Part shown: positions 16,889 to 25,787 of the stretch, piece by piece
Numbering within the stretch: position 1 is the stretch's first letter
Layout: each line of letters starts with the position of its first letter
From: Fibrobacter sp. UWB11
GTDB lineage: Bacteria > Fibrobacterota > Fibrobacteria > Fibrobacterales > Fibrobacteraceae
Reading direction: 5' to 3'
Length of the DNA stretch: 64,000 bases
Assembly: GCF_900143015.1 (NCBI RefSeq)
Contig: NZ_FSRT01000001.1
Coordinates: forward strand, 992,001-1,056,000
Notes under the pieces: model-generated
Seen by the model: the letters and a program-made list of their open reading frames with translations, nothing else
What the model was told of the DNA's origin: nothing
Database searches by the model: none
Made by a program: the position numbers and the translations under genes

Positions 16889-18685
16889 CTAAACCTTCTT
16901 CGAAATTGTCGCAATCACGTGTTCGGCACCGAAGTTCGGGAGCCCGATGGTAGTCAGGACCTTGCTTATCTTGTGCTCGTTCTGGAAGTGCAGATTTTCA
17001 ATCTTGAACCCTTCCTTGCTGCACAATGTATAAAAGTCTTTGAGCGTGAGCACGCGGATGTTCGGCGTGTCGTACCATTCGTAGGGGAGTTCCTTCGAAA
17101 TCGGCATGCGACCATGCAACATGAGGCTTCCGCGGGCTGACCAATGGCCGAAATTCGGGAATGTTACGATGACTTGCTTTGCGACGCGCAAAAGTTCGTT
17201 CAAAAGTGCAACAGGGTCTCGGATTTCCTGAATCGTGCGGTTGATAATCGCATAGTCGAAACTTCCGTCCTTGATATCCTTGAGACCGCTTTCGTCTAGA
17301 TCGCGCTGGATAACTTGTACGTCTTTTTCAAGACAATCGAGAATTCCCTTGATGTTCTTTTCGATGCCAAAGCCGGTGACTTTTTTCTTTTGGATAAGAT
17401 ATTCCAGCAAGTCGCCACTGCCGCAACCGAGGTCGAGCACATGGCTCCCTTCTTTTACGAGCTTGCCCATAAGGTCAAAGTCGCTCTGGTTGTGGAATAC
17501 AGGAATAGCCTGGGTACCGTTTTCCGGGATAATCTTGGAATCGAGGAATCGTCCTACGGCCTTGCCGAGTTCGCCGACTTCAATCAAGAATCCATCATGT
17601 CCGAATTGCGTATCGAGTTCGAGACTCGTGACCGATTTACCGTCGTTCAAGAGGGCGCTCGTGATGCGGCGGCTTTCGTGCGGCGGGAAAAGCCAGTCTG
17701 TAGAAAGGTTAACGTTCAAGACTTCGGCCTTGATATCCTTGAAGGCGTTCTCGATGCTGCCATATTCTGTTTCGAGGTCGAATGCATCAGTTGCGTGTGC
17801 AATGTGCAAATAGCTGTTTGCGTCAAAACGGTCGACGAACTTTGTTCCCTGATAACGTAAGTAGCTTTCGATGGGCAGGTTCAGGTCGTACGGAGTCGAG
17901 TAGGTGATGGCGTGGTTCCTGTTTTCCTGATCCTGGGCGCGCTTGAACTTTTTCTCCATGCCCACGGCAGAGAGGTACGTGATGTGCGCGAGCTTGCGGG
18001 CGTTGGCAAGTCCGATATCCGGGCGTGTCATGCCGTCTTCATAGTAGTCACCACCGTGGAAGTTCGGGTCTTGCGTAATCACGTCGCGGGCCACGACTTC
18101 AAAACCGAGTGCCTGGCTTGAAAAACGCGGGGAGCTTGCGATAATGATGATGCGCTTGACTTGTTCGGGGTAGTAGATGGCCCATTTCATGGCTTGGAAA
18201 CCACCCATGGATCCACCGATGACGCTGTAGAATTCTTTGATGCCGAGGTTGTCGGCGAGTTCCTTCTGGGCATGTACCATATCGCCTATCGTAATGGTAG
18301 GGAAGGTGCTGCCGTAAGGCTTGCCCGTGCGCGGGTTGATTGTTGCTGGACCTGTAGAGCCCTTGCATCCGCCGAGAATGTTGCTGCAAACTACAAAGAA
18401 TCTGTCGGTATCAATAGCTTTGCCTGGTCCGATGAGTTCGTCCCACCAGCCCGGTTTCTTGTCATTTTCTGTGTACCAGCCGGCTGCGTGGGCATCGGCG
18501 GTCAACGGCGAACAAACCCACACGGCGTTATTGCCGGCGGCGTTCAGCGTGCCATAGGTCTCGTAGCGGAGGGTGAGGGCGGGGAGCGTCTTGCCGCTTT
18601 CCAACAAAAAGCCTTTCTCTCCATAATCCTTATTAAAATCCTTTGGGATAACGGGACCAAACGATTTATGCAAATATTCACTCAT
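16889..18685 (-). CDS. metX: MetX homoserine O-acetyltransferase fused to MetW
   Basis: A 598-residue fusion. Residues 1-385 are an alpha/beta hydrolase of the MetX family, with nucleophile S159 in VIGGSMGGFQA, D330 in STDWLFPP and H363 in QFGHDGFL, converting L-homoserine to O-acetyl-L-homoserine (or O-succinyl). Residues 400-598 match MetW, with the SAM-binding loop VLDLGCGSGDLLEYL (416-430). In many bacteria metX and metW are adjacent, separate genes; here they are one frame with no internal stop or start signal. The start at 18685 is favoured over 18691 because a TATTTT box ends exactly 7 nt upstream. No SAM riboswitch can fit in such a short leader. It is cotranscribed with yicC. Confidence 0.93.
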   Translation of the reverse strand: MSEYLHKSFGPVIPKDFNKDYGEKGFLLESGKTLPALTLRYETYGTLNAAGNNAVWVCSPLTADAHAAGWYTENDKKPGWWDELIGPGKAIDTDRFFVVCSNILGGCKGSTGPATINPRTGKPYGSTFPTITIGDMVHAQKELADNLGIKEFYSVIGGSMGGFQAMKWAIYYPEQVKRIIIIASSPRFSSQALGFEVVARDVITQDPNFHGGDYYEDGMTRPDIGLANARKLAHITYLSAVGMEKKFKRAQDQENRNHAITYSTPYDLNLPIESYLRYQGTKFVDRFDANSYLHIAHATDAFDLETEYGSIENAFKDIKAEVLNVNLSTDWLFPPHESRRITSALLNDGKSVTSLELDTQFGHDGFLIEVGELGKAVGRFLDSKIIPENGTQAIPVFHNQSDFDLMGKLVKEGSHVLDLGCGSGDLLEYLIQKKKVTGFGIEKNIKGILDCLEKDVQVIQRDLDESGLKDIKDGSFDYAIINRTIQEIRDPVALLNELLRVAKQVIVTFPNFGHWSARGSLMLHGRMPISKELPYEWYDTPNIRVLTLKDFYTLCSKEGFKIENLHFQNEHKISKVLTTIGLPNFGAEHVIATISKKV

Positions 18686-18692
18686 ATGCATA

Positions 18693-18698
18693 AAAATA
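18693..18698 (-). promoter_or_regulatory. -10 box (TATTTT) for leaderless metXW
   Basis: On the minus strand TATTTT ends 7 nt before the ATG at 18685; this discriminates against the ATG at 18691. Confidence 0.5.
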
Positions 18699-19061
18699 GT
18701 AAAATGTTTGGTTCTTGGTCGTTAGTCTTTAGCCATTAGTAAAAGTCTTTTGTTGATTGCCTTACTGCAATAGTTTTTGTTTATTGTTAGTTATGTAAAT
18801 TCTTTTCGTGCGATTTTTATCACTATTTTCAGCGCTATCACTTTTGTAACTTGTTAAAACACATGTAGTTACGGAGAAAGATTTTTGCAAAAACTTGAAA
18901 AAAAATGGATTTTACAATTGTTTTTAGCGAATACAGATGAGACGATTGTGTATGTTTTTTTGAAGTTTTTCTTGTATCAAACTAATCTTTCATTATTATA
19001 TTTCTCTAAACTCGTGAGCTTAAAAGGGCTCCCGTCCGTTTTTTTAACTCAAAGGACTAAT
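18699..19061. other. AT-rich non-coding region
   Basis: There is no convincing gene. The right half holds TATATTTC near 18997, a plausible -10 box for the downstream lipoprotein gene. A short hairpin (GAGCTTAAAAGGGCTC) and a T-run follow it, then AAAGGA at 19051. The implied leader is about 50 nt. No known RNA was recognised. Confidence 0.4.
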
Positions 19062-19796
19062 ATGAAACGTCTCTCTTTTATTGGTATGGCTATTTTGGTC
19101 TCCAGCCTCGTCGCTTGCAATCAAGCTTCCGCTGGTGGTTCGTTCAACCAGCAGGCTCGCTTGGACAGCCTCGAAAAGGATTTCAAGCAGGTCAAGGAAG
19201 AATTCGAAATCATCAAGTACGCTCTTGACAAGCGCGGAATCTCTCTTGAACAGGCTCGCGCCGAAATGGAAGCCGACAACAAGGTTTGGGACATTCCTGA
19301 TGAAGATAGCCCGATCTTCGGTAACTCCAAGAACCCGAAGCTCACGATTGTCGAATTCACTGAATTCCAGTGCCCGTACTGCTCTCGCATTGCTCCGGCT
19401 ATGCAGGAACTCAACAAGAAGTACCCGAACGAAATCAAGTTCGTTTACAAGCACTTCCCGCTGAGCTTCCACTCCAACGCCAAGGCTGCTGCAGCTTCTT
19501 CTATTGCTGCTCAGAAGCAGGGCAAGTTCTGGGAATACCGTTATGCTCTCGCACCGCATTCCCGCGAACTCGGTGATTCCATCTACATCGCTGTAGCTAA
19601 GGAAATTGGCCTCAACATCGAACAGTTCAAGAAGGACATGGTTCTCGATTCTGCTATGAACGCTCGCATCGACAAGGACTTCCAGTTGGGTGTCAAGGTC
19701 GGCGTTCAGGGAACTCCGAACTTCTACATCAACGGCAAGCGTCAAGACCGCTTCAGCCCGGAACTCGTCGAAAAGATGTTGAAGGAAGCTAAGTAA
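19062..19796 (+). CDS. DsbA-like thioredoxin-fold lipoprotein
   Basis: A 244-residue lipoprotein (LVAC, C19) with a short coiled-coil segment (about 30-75) and a DsbA/thioredoxin-4 domain. The redox motif is C104-P-Y-C107 in FTEFQCPYCSRI, and the cis-proline loop is VQGTPNFYING. Such proteins oxidise or isomerise disulfides in the periplasm. AAAGGA five bases upstream fixes the ATG at 19062; an upstream in-frame TTG would add an unlikely AT-rich extension. It precedes the Cel51A gene but is separated by a hairpin. A role in folding exported enzymes is inference. Confidence 0.87.
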   Translation: MKRLSFIGMAILVSSLVACNQASAGGSFNQQARLDSLEKDFKQVKEEFEIIKYALDKRGISLEQARAEMEADNKVWDIPDEDSPIFGNSKNPKLTIVEFTEFQCPYCSRIAPAMQELNKKYPNEIKFVYKHFPLSFHSNAKAAAASSIAAQKQGKFWEYRYALAPHSRELGDSIYIAVAKEIGLNIEQFKKDMVLDSAMNARIDKDFQLGVKVGVQGTPNFYINGKRQDRFSPELVEKMLKEAK

Positions 19797-19806
19797 TTAC
19801 GTTTTC

Positions 19807-19846
19807 AGGCGTGCACGCTAATGATTTTGGCGTGTGCGCTTTTTCT
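19807..19846 (+). terminator. Terminator after the DsbA-like gene
   Basis: GGCGTGCACGC and GCGTGTGCGC form a stem with wobble pairs, followed by TTTTT. Confidence 0.65.
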
Positions 19847-19897
19847 TATTTACGATTTTAATTTAAAGATCAAAAAAACAACAAAAGGATGCACATT

Positions 19898-22800
19898 ATG
19901 ATTAAGCAATCATTGAAAGTTGCCTCGCTCGCCGTCCTCGGCTTGAGCGTTACAGCTGCAATGGCTCAGCCGAAAAAGCCGCATCTGGCCGTTTACAAGT
20001 TCTTCGATGAACAGTATCGTCCGGGTGGATACGACTACTCTTACGGTGGCACGAGCAAGGGCGTTACCATCACTAAGTCTGGTGGTTACAAGTCCAAGGC
20101 CGCCCTCAACATCAAGTTGGACCCGAAGGAATACTCCGGTGCTTCCATCTGCCTTTACAACGAATTCTTCGACTTGAACAAGTACATGCTTGACTCCAAG
20201 GTCGAATTCATGATCAAGGGTAAGCATGGTGGCGAAGCCGTTAAGGTCGGTCTCCTCGACGAAGAAGTTTCTGACGGCAAGAAGACTCAGGTTGTGCTTC
20301 CGATGAACAAGTACATCGAAGGCGGCGCCGTAACGACGGATTGGAAGAAGGTTTCCATTCCTCTCGTGGACTTCCCGGACCGTGGTCTCTACTGGGACAA
20401 CACCCGCAAGTCCGAATTCCCGTCTCGTATCGACTGGGACAAGATTGCTGAAATCCGTTTCTCCATTGACAAGAGCGCTGCAAGCGAATTCGAAGTCTGG
20501 GTAGATAACATCGAAATCGTGAAGGGCAACAAGAAGGCTGCCCCGAAGAAGCAGGTGGTCTACTGGGATGAAAACAACGACGTCATCGACGGTCCGAAGA
20601 ACCCGGAAAAGCTCGATGGCAAGGCTAAGACTCTCGCTACGTTCTATGACAACCAGGTCAAGGGTTTCTCTTACAGCTACGGTGGTCTCACCGCTCAGCG
20701 TGAAGCTCAGTCCAAGACTCCGGGCAACAAGAACGTGCTCGCCATGTACATCGATAACAACGACTGGTCTGGCGTGACCTACTCTCTCGGTGAAGGCAAG
20801 TTCATTGACCTCTCCAAGGTTCGCGACAAGGGCGGTCTCTACTTCTGGATCAAGGGTAAGCTCGGCGGCGAAAAGCTCTACGTCGGTATCCTCGACAACC
20901 AGGGCAACGACATCAAGAGCCAAACCAAGGTCGGCCTCAACGACTGGATCAAGGTCTCCAAGGATTGGCAACTCGCCAAGATTCCTCTCAAGCGCTTCAC
21001 CGACAAGGGTAAGGCTTGGGACGCTAACAAGCAGGCTGAAGTTGCTAAGGACATCAAGTGGGACAAGATTCAGGAAATCCGCTTCTCCGTTGGCAAGGGT
21101 GAAAACCAGGGCGAACCGGGCAAGCCGGCTCCTGTGACGGTCTTCGTTGACCAGATCACCTTCACGTCCAACATCGACTGGATTGACCCGGATCTCAAGT
21201 GGGATTCCTTCAAGTCCAACGCTCCGGACTACGTGATTTCCGACTTCGAAGGCAAGTATGCCAAGGACAAGTGGGAACCGTCTACCGGTCCGAAGTCTCA
21301 GCTCAAGTTCAAGGTTGAAAACTGCTCCGAATTCAAGGGCAACTGCTTGAATATCGAACACTACCTCCTTGCTGACTGGGTTGACGTCGTGCTCGACATG
21401 AAGAAGAATGGCCGTCCGGCTGCTGACCGCGACTGGACCAAGCACTGGGGCATCATGTTCGACGTGTACTCCGAAAAGGCTTGGCAGTCCATCACCGTGC
21501 AGATCCAGGATGCTGGCAACGAAATCTTCGTTTCCAACGTCGGTGCTCCTAAGGGCAAGACGACCATCCTCGTTCCGTTCCGCACCTTCGGCAAGTTCCC
21601 GTATTATCAACCGCCTGACGCTGTTGAAAACGGCCTCTTCGACCTCAAGGGTGTAACCGCTCTCGACTTCAAGCCGAGTGGTGAAGGTACTGCAGGTGGC
21701 TTCAAGATTGACAACATCCGCTTGACCAACCAGCGCGAAGTCAAGGCTAAGGAACGTCCGGCTGTCATCAAGGTCTTGGTGAAGGGCGAAAAGGAAGTCC
21801 TCAACCCGGAAATCTCTGGTGGCTTGTTCGGTATCAACGCTGCCCTCTGGGACGGCGACATGCTCGACAACAAGAACTTCAAGGTTCAGACTCGCGAATT
21901 TGCTAAGCGCGTCAACCACGGCATTATCCGTTACCCGGGTGGTCTCCGTGCTGATGACGACCACTGGAAGGAAATCCTCGACAACCACGACTGGATGGTC
22001 GACACTGACGAATTCCTCGAATGGTTGAAGAAGACTGGCTCTAATGCTATGTTCACTGTGAACTTCGGTTCCGGCACTGAAAAGGAAGCCGCTGACTGGG
22101 TCAAGCACACGAACGTTGACAAGAAGGCCGGCATCCTCTACTGGGAAATCGGTAACGAAATCTACGGTAACTGGCATCCGTATTACGAAAAGTACGGTAA
22201 GGACGGCGGTACCATCTATGGTAAGCGCGCTCGTAAGTTCATCGAAGCCATGAAGAAAGTTGACCCGACCATCAAGGTGGCTGTGCTCGGCGTTCTCGAA
22301 GGCGACTGGAACGACAAGGTTCTTGCTGAAACGGGTGACATCGCTGACGGTCTTATCGTTCACCACTACCCGCAGCACTTCGGCGAAGAAAATGACTTCG
22401 CTATGCTCTCTGCTCCGCAGACCCTCACCGCAATCTACGAACGTTTGCACAAGGTCGTGGACAAGTGGACTGCTAAGTTCAACAAGAGCAAGAAGATTGA
22501 ACTCTGGCTCACCGAATGGAACTCTGTTGACTTCAACCCGGGCCCGCAGACCTTGTCTGTCGAAAACGGCTTGTTCGTCGCAGACTACCTCGGTATGCTC
22601 GCTACTGAAAACGTCGACAACGCTCAGTACTGGGATATCCACAACGATATCACTCCGGAAGGCGGTGACTACGGTTACTTGACCCGTTCTGGTGAAGAAT
22701 GCATGAACTGCCCGCGTCCGAGCTACTGGGCATTCCAGATGGCTTCCGATGCTCTCCGTGGCAAGCTCATGAAGACCACCATCAAGGGTGACGAAGACGC

Positions 22801-23059
22801 TCTCCTGACCGCTTACTTGACTGTAAACGGCAACAAGAAGCAGCTCCTCCTCGTGAACAAGAGCCCGTACAGCGACTTCGATATCAAGCTCGACATCCCG
22901 GGCTTCAAGGGCAAGGCTTCTGTCCAAACTCTCGACAAGAGCTCCGAAAAGCTCAAAGAAGGCTGGGCAAACGACCCGTCCAAGAAGGCTAAGACAGTCG
23001 ATATCTCTAAGGGTATCAAGGTCGGCAAGCGCACTCTTACTCTCATCACTTTGCAGTAA
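19898..23059 (+). CDS. cel51A: GH51 endoglucanase, Cel51A/endoglucanase F type
   Basis: A 1053-residue secreted enzyme. After a signal peptide ending near AAMAQ there are three consecutive carbohydrate-binding-like beta-sandwich modules. Modules 1 and 2 are clearly homologous (FDEQYRPGGYDYSYGG and FYDNQVKGFSYSYGG; both contain WDKI.EIRFS), and module 3 starts at YVISDFEGKY. The catalytic GH51 domain starts around residue 620, with acid/base E754 in YWEIGNEIYG and nucleophile E873 in LWLTEWNSV. Length and layout match what is known of F. succinogenes endoglucanase F, whose tandem N-terminal modules bind cellulose. AAAAGGA eight bases upstream supports 19898 rather than 19889. Codon use is very restricted, a sign of high expression. 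An alpha-L-arabinofuranosidase is the alternative within GH51. Confidence 0.88.
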   Translation: MIKQSLKVASLAVLGLSVTAAMAQPKKPHLAVYKFFDEQYRPGGYDYSYGGTSKGVTITKSGGYKSKAALNIKLDPKEYSGASICLYNEFFDLNKYMLDSKVEFMIKGKHGGEAVKVGLLDEEVSDGKKTQVVLPMNKYIEGGAVTTDWKKVSIPLVDFPDRGLYWDNTRKSEFPSRIDWDKIAEIRFSIDKSAASEFEVWVDNIEIVKGNKKAAPKKQVVYWDENNDVIDGPKNPEKLDGKAKTLATFYDNQVKGFSYSYGGLTAQREAQSKTPGNKNVLAMYIDNNDWSGVTYSLGEGKFIDLSKVRDKGGLYFWIKGKLGGEKLYVGILDNQGNDIKSQTKVGLNDWIKVSKDWQLAKIPLKRFTDKGKAWDANKQAEVAKDIKWDKIQEIRFSVGKGENQGEPGKPAPVTVFVDQITFTSNIDWIDPDLKWDSFKSNAPDYVISDFEGKYAKDKWEPSTGPKSQLKFKVENCSEFKGNCLNIEHYLLADWVDVVLDMKKNGRPAADRDWTKHWGIMFDVYSEKAWQSITVQIQDAGNEIFVSNVGAPKGKTTILVPFRTFGKFPYYQPPDAVENGLFDLKGVTALDFKPSGEGTAGGFKIDNIRLTNQREVKAKERPAVIKVLVKGEKEVLNPEISGGLFGINAALWDGDMLDNKNFKVQTREFAKRVNHGIIRYPGGLRADDDHWKEILDNHDWMVDTDEFLEWLKKTGSNAMFTVNFGSGTEKEAADWVKHTNVDKKAGILYWEIGNEIYGNWHPYYEKYGKDGGTIYGKRARKFIEAMKKVDPTIKVAVLGVLEGDWNDKVLAETGDIADGLIVHHYPQHFGEENDFAMLSAPQTLTAIYERLHKVVDKWTAKFNKSKKIELWLTEWNSVDFNPGPQTLSVENGLFVADYLGMLATENVDNAQYWDIHNDITPEGGDYGYLTRSGEECMNCPRPSYWAFQMASDALRGKLMKTTIKGDEDALLTAYLTVNGNKKQLLLVNKSPYSDFDIKLDIPGFKGKASVQTLDKSSEKLKEGWANDPSKKAKTVDISKGIKVGKRTLTLITLQ

Positions 23060-23106
23060 GGTGTTGAGCTAAGGCTCGCAAACTAGATTCTCGAAATCTT
23101 GAAACG

Positions 23107-23138
23107 GACTCCGTCGGAAACGGCGGAGTTCGTTTTTT
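23107..23138 (+). terminator. Terminator after cel51A
   Basis: GACTCCGTC and CGGCGGAGTTC pair across a GGAAA loop, followed by GTTTTTT. Confidence 0.8.
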
Positions 23139-23169
23139 GTATATAGTGCTTTTATTCCGGTCTAATTTG

Positions 23170-23175
23170 TATATT
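23170..23175 (+). promoter_or_regulatory. -10 box (TATATT) of surface module A
   Basis: TATATT ends 6 nt before the ATG at 23182. The bases around it (TTTGTATATT) are the same upstream of the paralogue at 28840. Confidence 0.5.
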
Positions 23176-23181
23176 AGCTTT

Positions 23182-24429
23182 ATGCTTCATCGTTTTTCTC
23201 TTTTTGTTTTTTTCTTGTCTGTAGTGGCTTTTTGCGGGCCTTCGTTTGCGGATGATGTTCCGCTTGATTCTGTAATGCATTTATTTGTGCAGAATCCCGA
23301 TACAGATACTTCAAAGAAGTTGGATTTTGACGAAACATCGGCAAAGGCGAAAATTGTAGCTAACTATAGAGATTCTTTGGAAAAAGAGCGCTTTTACGCA
23401 ATGTATTATCGGAACACGATTGAAGATCTCTTGAATAAAGGCGAAATTGAACGTTTAAAGACGGTTGTCGAGGAGGCGGAACTTTTTGATCGTAATGCTT
23501 CGACGTTTCACGTTTTTTATGCGAACGATATACTAGTCATAAAATATTTCTTGAAGGATTATGATTTCTTGGCACAAGTCGATTATATAAAGGATTTACT
23601 AAATAGCTCAATACATGCAGATATGCGTTCTGCCTTGTATCGAACGTTGAAACGTGAAATTGAAACTGGCAAAATTGAAGAAAATCTGAGGGAAGTTCCT
23701 AATGAAAGTGATCGTGTATTTGTTTACATTATTCTAAATAGTTTATTTGAAAATAAAAAGGGCGTTTCGCAGTTGATTGAAAAATACAAGTATCAGCTGA
23801 CGGATGAAAAACAATTGTATTTCTTGGTAACTCGTTTTTGGCAAAAAGAAGATTTCGATACGAAGAATTATGCCGCTTTTTCTTGGGGTGCTGCTATTAT
23901 AAAACCAGTGGGCTCGTTGGCGGATAAAGTCGGTTGGATGCCAGGCATGTACATTGGTATTGATTTTATCAGAAATGATTTTTTGTATGAATGGTTTATG
24001 GATATTAACGGTTGCCAAAATAAGGAGCCGGATTCCTTGCAGTTCTATGATATGCGATGGGATTTTAATTTTGGCTATACGTTTATTAAGAATAAGAATG
24101 TGTTCTTTTACGGGTATGCGACAGTTGGCTTTGGCATGAACGCGTTCAATATTCGTGGGAAGAGCGTAGGGGATAAGGCGAACGATGATATGCCGTACCA
24201 GTTTTATCCGGCTTTTGGCGCAGGGGCAATTGTCGACTTGTTCTTTACAGATAAGGGGCGTATCCATAATGGCTTGCGCTTTAGAACGGGTATCAGGAGT
24301 ATTTTCTCTGGCGATGTGTTGAAAGCTTCCGGTGTTAGGTTGTATGCGTCCATTGAATGGACGTTCCGTGAATACTCCAAAAAGCAAGTTGATTTTGACT
24401 ATTCATTCAGGGAAAAAGGGGTTAAATGA
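23182..24429 (+). CDS. Module A protein 1: helical domain plus outer-membrane barrel
   Basis: A 415-residue exported protein (signal FFLSVVAFCGPSFA). Residues of about 25-235 are alpha-helical, with the pattern LLNKGEIERLKTVVEEAE...ILVIKYFLKDYDFL and the phrase NESDRVFVYIILN. The C-terminal 180 residues are rich in alternating aromatic strands typical of an outer-membrane barrel. It is paralogous to the protein at 28840-30039: both carry DSVM.LFV near the start, NESDR and a final SIE(W/F) strand. It overlaps the next gene by four bases (ATGA). No known family was recognised. The start is the ATG 6 nt after a TATATT box. Confidence 0.7.
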   Translation: MLHRFSLFVFFLSVVAFCGPSFADDVPLDSVMHLFVQNPDTDTSKKLDFDETSAKAKIVANYRDSLEKERFYAMYYRNTIEDLLNKGEIERLKTVVEEAELFDRNASTFHVFYANDILVIKYFLKDYDFLAQVDYIKDLLNSSIHADMRSALYRTLKREIETGKIEENLREVPNESDRVFVYIILNSLFENKKGVSQLIEKYKYQLTDEKQLYFLVTRFWQKEDFDTKNYAAFSWGAAIIKPVGSLADKVGWMPGMYIGIDFIRNDFLYEWFMDINGCQNKEPDSLQFYDMRWDFNFGYTFIKNKNVFFYGYATVGFGMNAFNIRGKSVGDKANDDMPYQFYPAFGAGAIVDLFFTDKGRIHNGLRFRTGIRSIFSGDVLKASGVRLYASIEWTFREYSKKQVDFDYSFREKGVK

Positions 24430-25742
24430 TGGTACGTAGATTATTGCTGTTCCTTTTGTTTGCGGTATCCCTTTCTTTTGCAGGGCGATATGTCACGTAT
24501 AATATCGTTCTTTCCGATTCTTCAGTGGGCTTTTCTCAATCGCAGACGGTTGCGCAAAAATTGCAAACGGCTCCGGTCGCTTATTACGGGAGCCTTATAC
24601 AAAGAAAATATTTGCAGAAGGAATTTTATAGGGCGGAGAATGCTGAATTCGAACAAAAATTCCCGCAGGTGTATAAGTCTTTTATCGGGTGGTCTAACTA
24701 TAAGCAGAATCGTCAGAATGAACTTTTGTCTCAGGCTCCCCCAAAATTCAAACAAATGTTTGAATATCGTTATTTAGCCATGGATGTGAAGGGCTTTTTC
24801 TTGATCCACGATGAAATTCGAGTAGATAAGGTTTATGACAAGGTGACTAAAACGTGGGTGAACCCCAAGCCTGAAGAGGTTAAAAAGGAACTCTTTTCTT
24901 TTGCGTATGTCGGACCGGACATTTCCCAGGATTCTTCGTGGAAAATTTCCCAGAGAATGATGGTGCTTTTGCCCAATCCCGAAGAACAGTCGATTCCGGT
25001 CAAAAGAATTTTTTTCATGGACGGATATTCAGAAGAATGTTATTCCTTGATGGATACATCGATTCTTGATAAGATTCATTACCTTCCGCATCGATTGAAA
25101 TATGACGTGAACCCTAATGCGACTTTGGATGTTCAGGAAGTGGCTCCGGCGCCTGTAAAAAATGAAAATGTCGGACCCGTCGTAAAGAAAGAGGGGGGCT
25201 TTAGGTTTAACGCGTTTGTCGATTTTGGCCGCCCGTTTTTGATTGGAAAATTCCCGGATTTCGACCCTGTTTTTTATTTGGGCCTTGGTTTTAATATATA
25301 TAACAGAAATATCTTTTGGGGAATGGGTGTCAGCATCCGCTCGCTTGATGCGAAGTGCGATTCTTGCGGCACAGGTGATTTTGGCGCGCATTTTGAATTT
25401 GGATACTTATGGTTGAAAACGAAATATATAGAATGCGGTGCATGGGGAAATCTTGGTTTTTCTGCAATTGAAGTCCCTCCGCAAAAGGGCGTCGAGGATT
25501 CGGACTATCAGCATGAACGATATTTCCGCTATGGCATTGGCATTTATGTCGATGCGCTATTCCCGAACCTTATCGGAAAGCCTATGAACAGCTTCTTTGA
25601 GCCTGGACTCGGAAATCGATTTGGAGCGCGTATAAAGCTCGGTTTGCAAAACATGAATGTCTCAGACATTGGGCATGCCAAAGGGGTTTCGCCATTTGTT
25701 TCGCTTGGGTTCACGTGGCATTTGATTAGTTTGGGCAAATAG
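24426..25742 (+). CDS. Module A protein 2: exported barrel-type protein
   Basis: A 438-residue exported protein with signal LLLFLLFAVSLSFAG. The N-terminal region (QTVAQKLQTAPVAYYGSLI) and the C-terminal barrel (IRSLDAKCDSCGTGDFG, YFRYGIGIYVD, GVSPFVSLGF) are matched closely by the protein at 30041-31624. Two cysteines in CDSCG are conserved between the two and might form a disulfide or bind metal. ATGA overlap with the upstream gene indicates translational coupling. An ATG at 24429 is an equally possible start. The function is unknown; an outer-membrane location is inferred from strand patterning. Confidence 0.68.
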   Translation: MMVRRLLLFLLFAVSLSFAGRYVTYNIVLSDSSVGFSQSQTVAQKLQTAPVAYYGSLIQRKYLQKEFYRAENAEFEQKFPQVYKSFIGWSNYKQNRQNELLSQAPPKFKQMFEYRYLAMDVKGFFLIHDEIRVDKVYDKVTKTWVNPKPEEVKKELFSFAYVGPDISQDSSWKISQRMMVLLPNPEEQSIPVKRIFFMDGYSEECYSLMDTSILDKIHYLPHRLKYDVNPNATLDVQEVAPAPVKNENVGPVVKKEGGFRFNAFVDFGRPFLIGKFPDFDPVFYLGLGFNIYNRNIFWGMGVSIRSLDAKCDSCGTGDFGAHFEFGYLWLKTKYIECGAWGNLGFSAIEVPPQKGVEDSDYQHERYFRYGIGIYVDALFPNLIGKPMNSFFEPGLGNRFGARIKLGLQNMNVSDIGHAKGVSPFVSLGFTWHLISLGK

Positions 25743-25774
25743 AAAGTTGACTTGGCTTTGGGCTGCGCTTTTTC

Positions 25775-25780
25775 TATCTT
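25775..25780 (+). promoter_or_regulatory. -10 box (TATCTT) for leaderless nhaC
   Basis: TATCTT(TTG) ends 7 nt before the ATG at 25788. TTGACTTGG lies about 20 nt further upstream, a possible -33 element. Confidence 0.5.
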
Positions 25781-25787
25781 TTGGCGC

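Noticed and set aside
18686-18884. SAM riboswitch upstream of metXW
   Set aside because: The -10 box ends 7 nt before the start codon, leaving no leader in which a riboswitch could fit.
19910-22927. Antisense open frame of about 1000 codons within cel51A
   Set aside because: Created by the restricted codon set of the GH51 gene. There is no promoter or ribosome site at its start and no recognisable fold.
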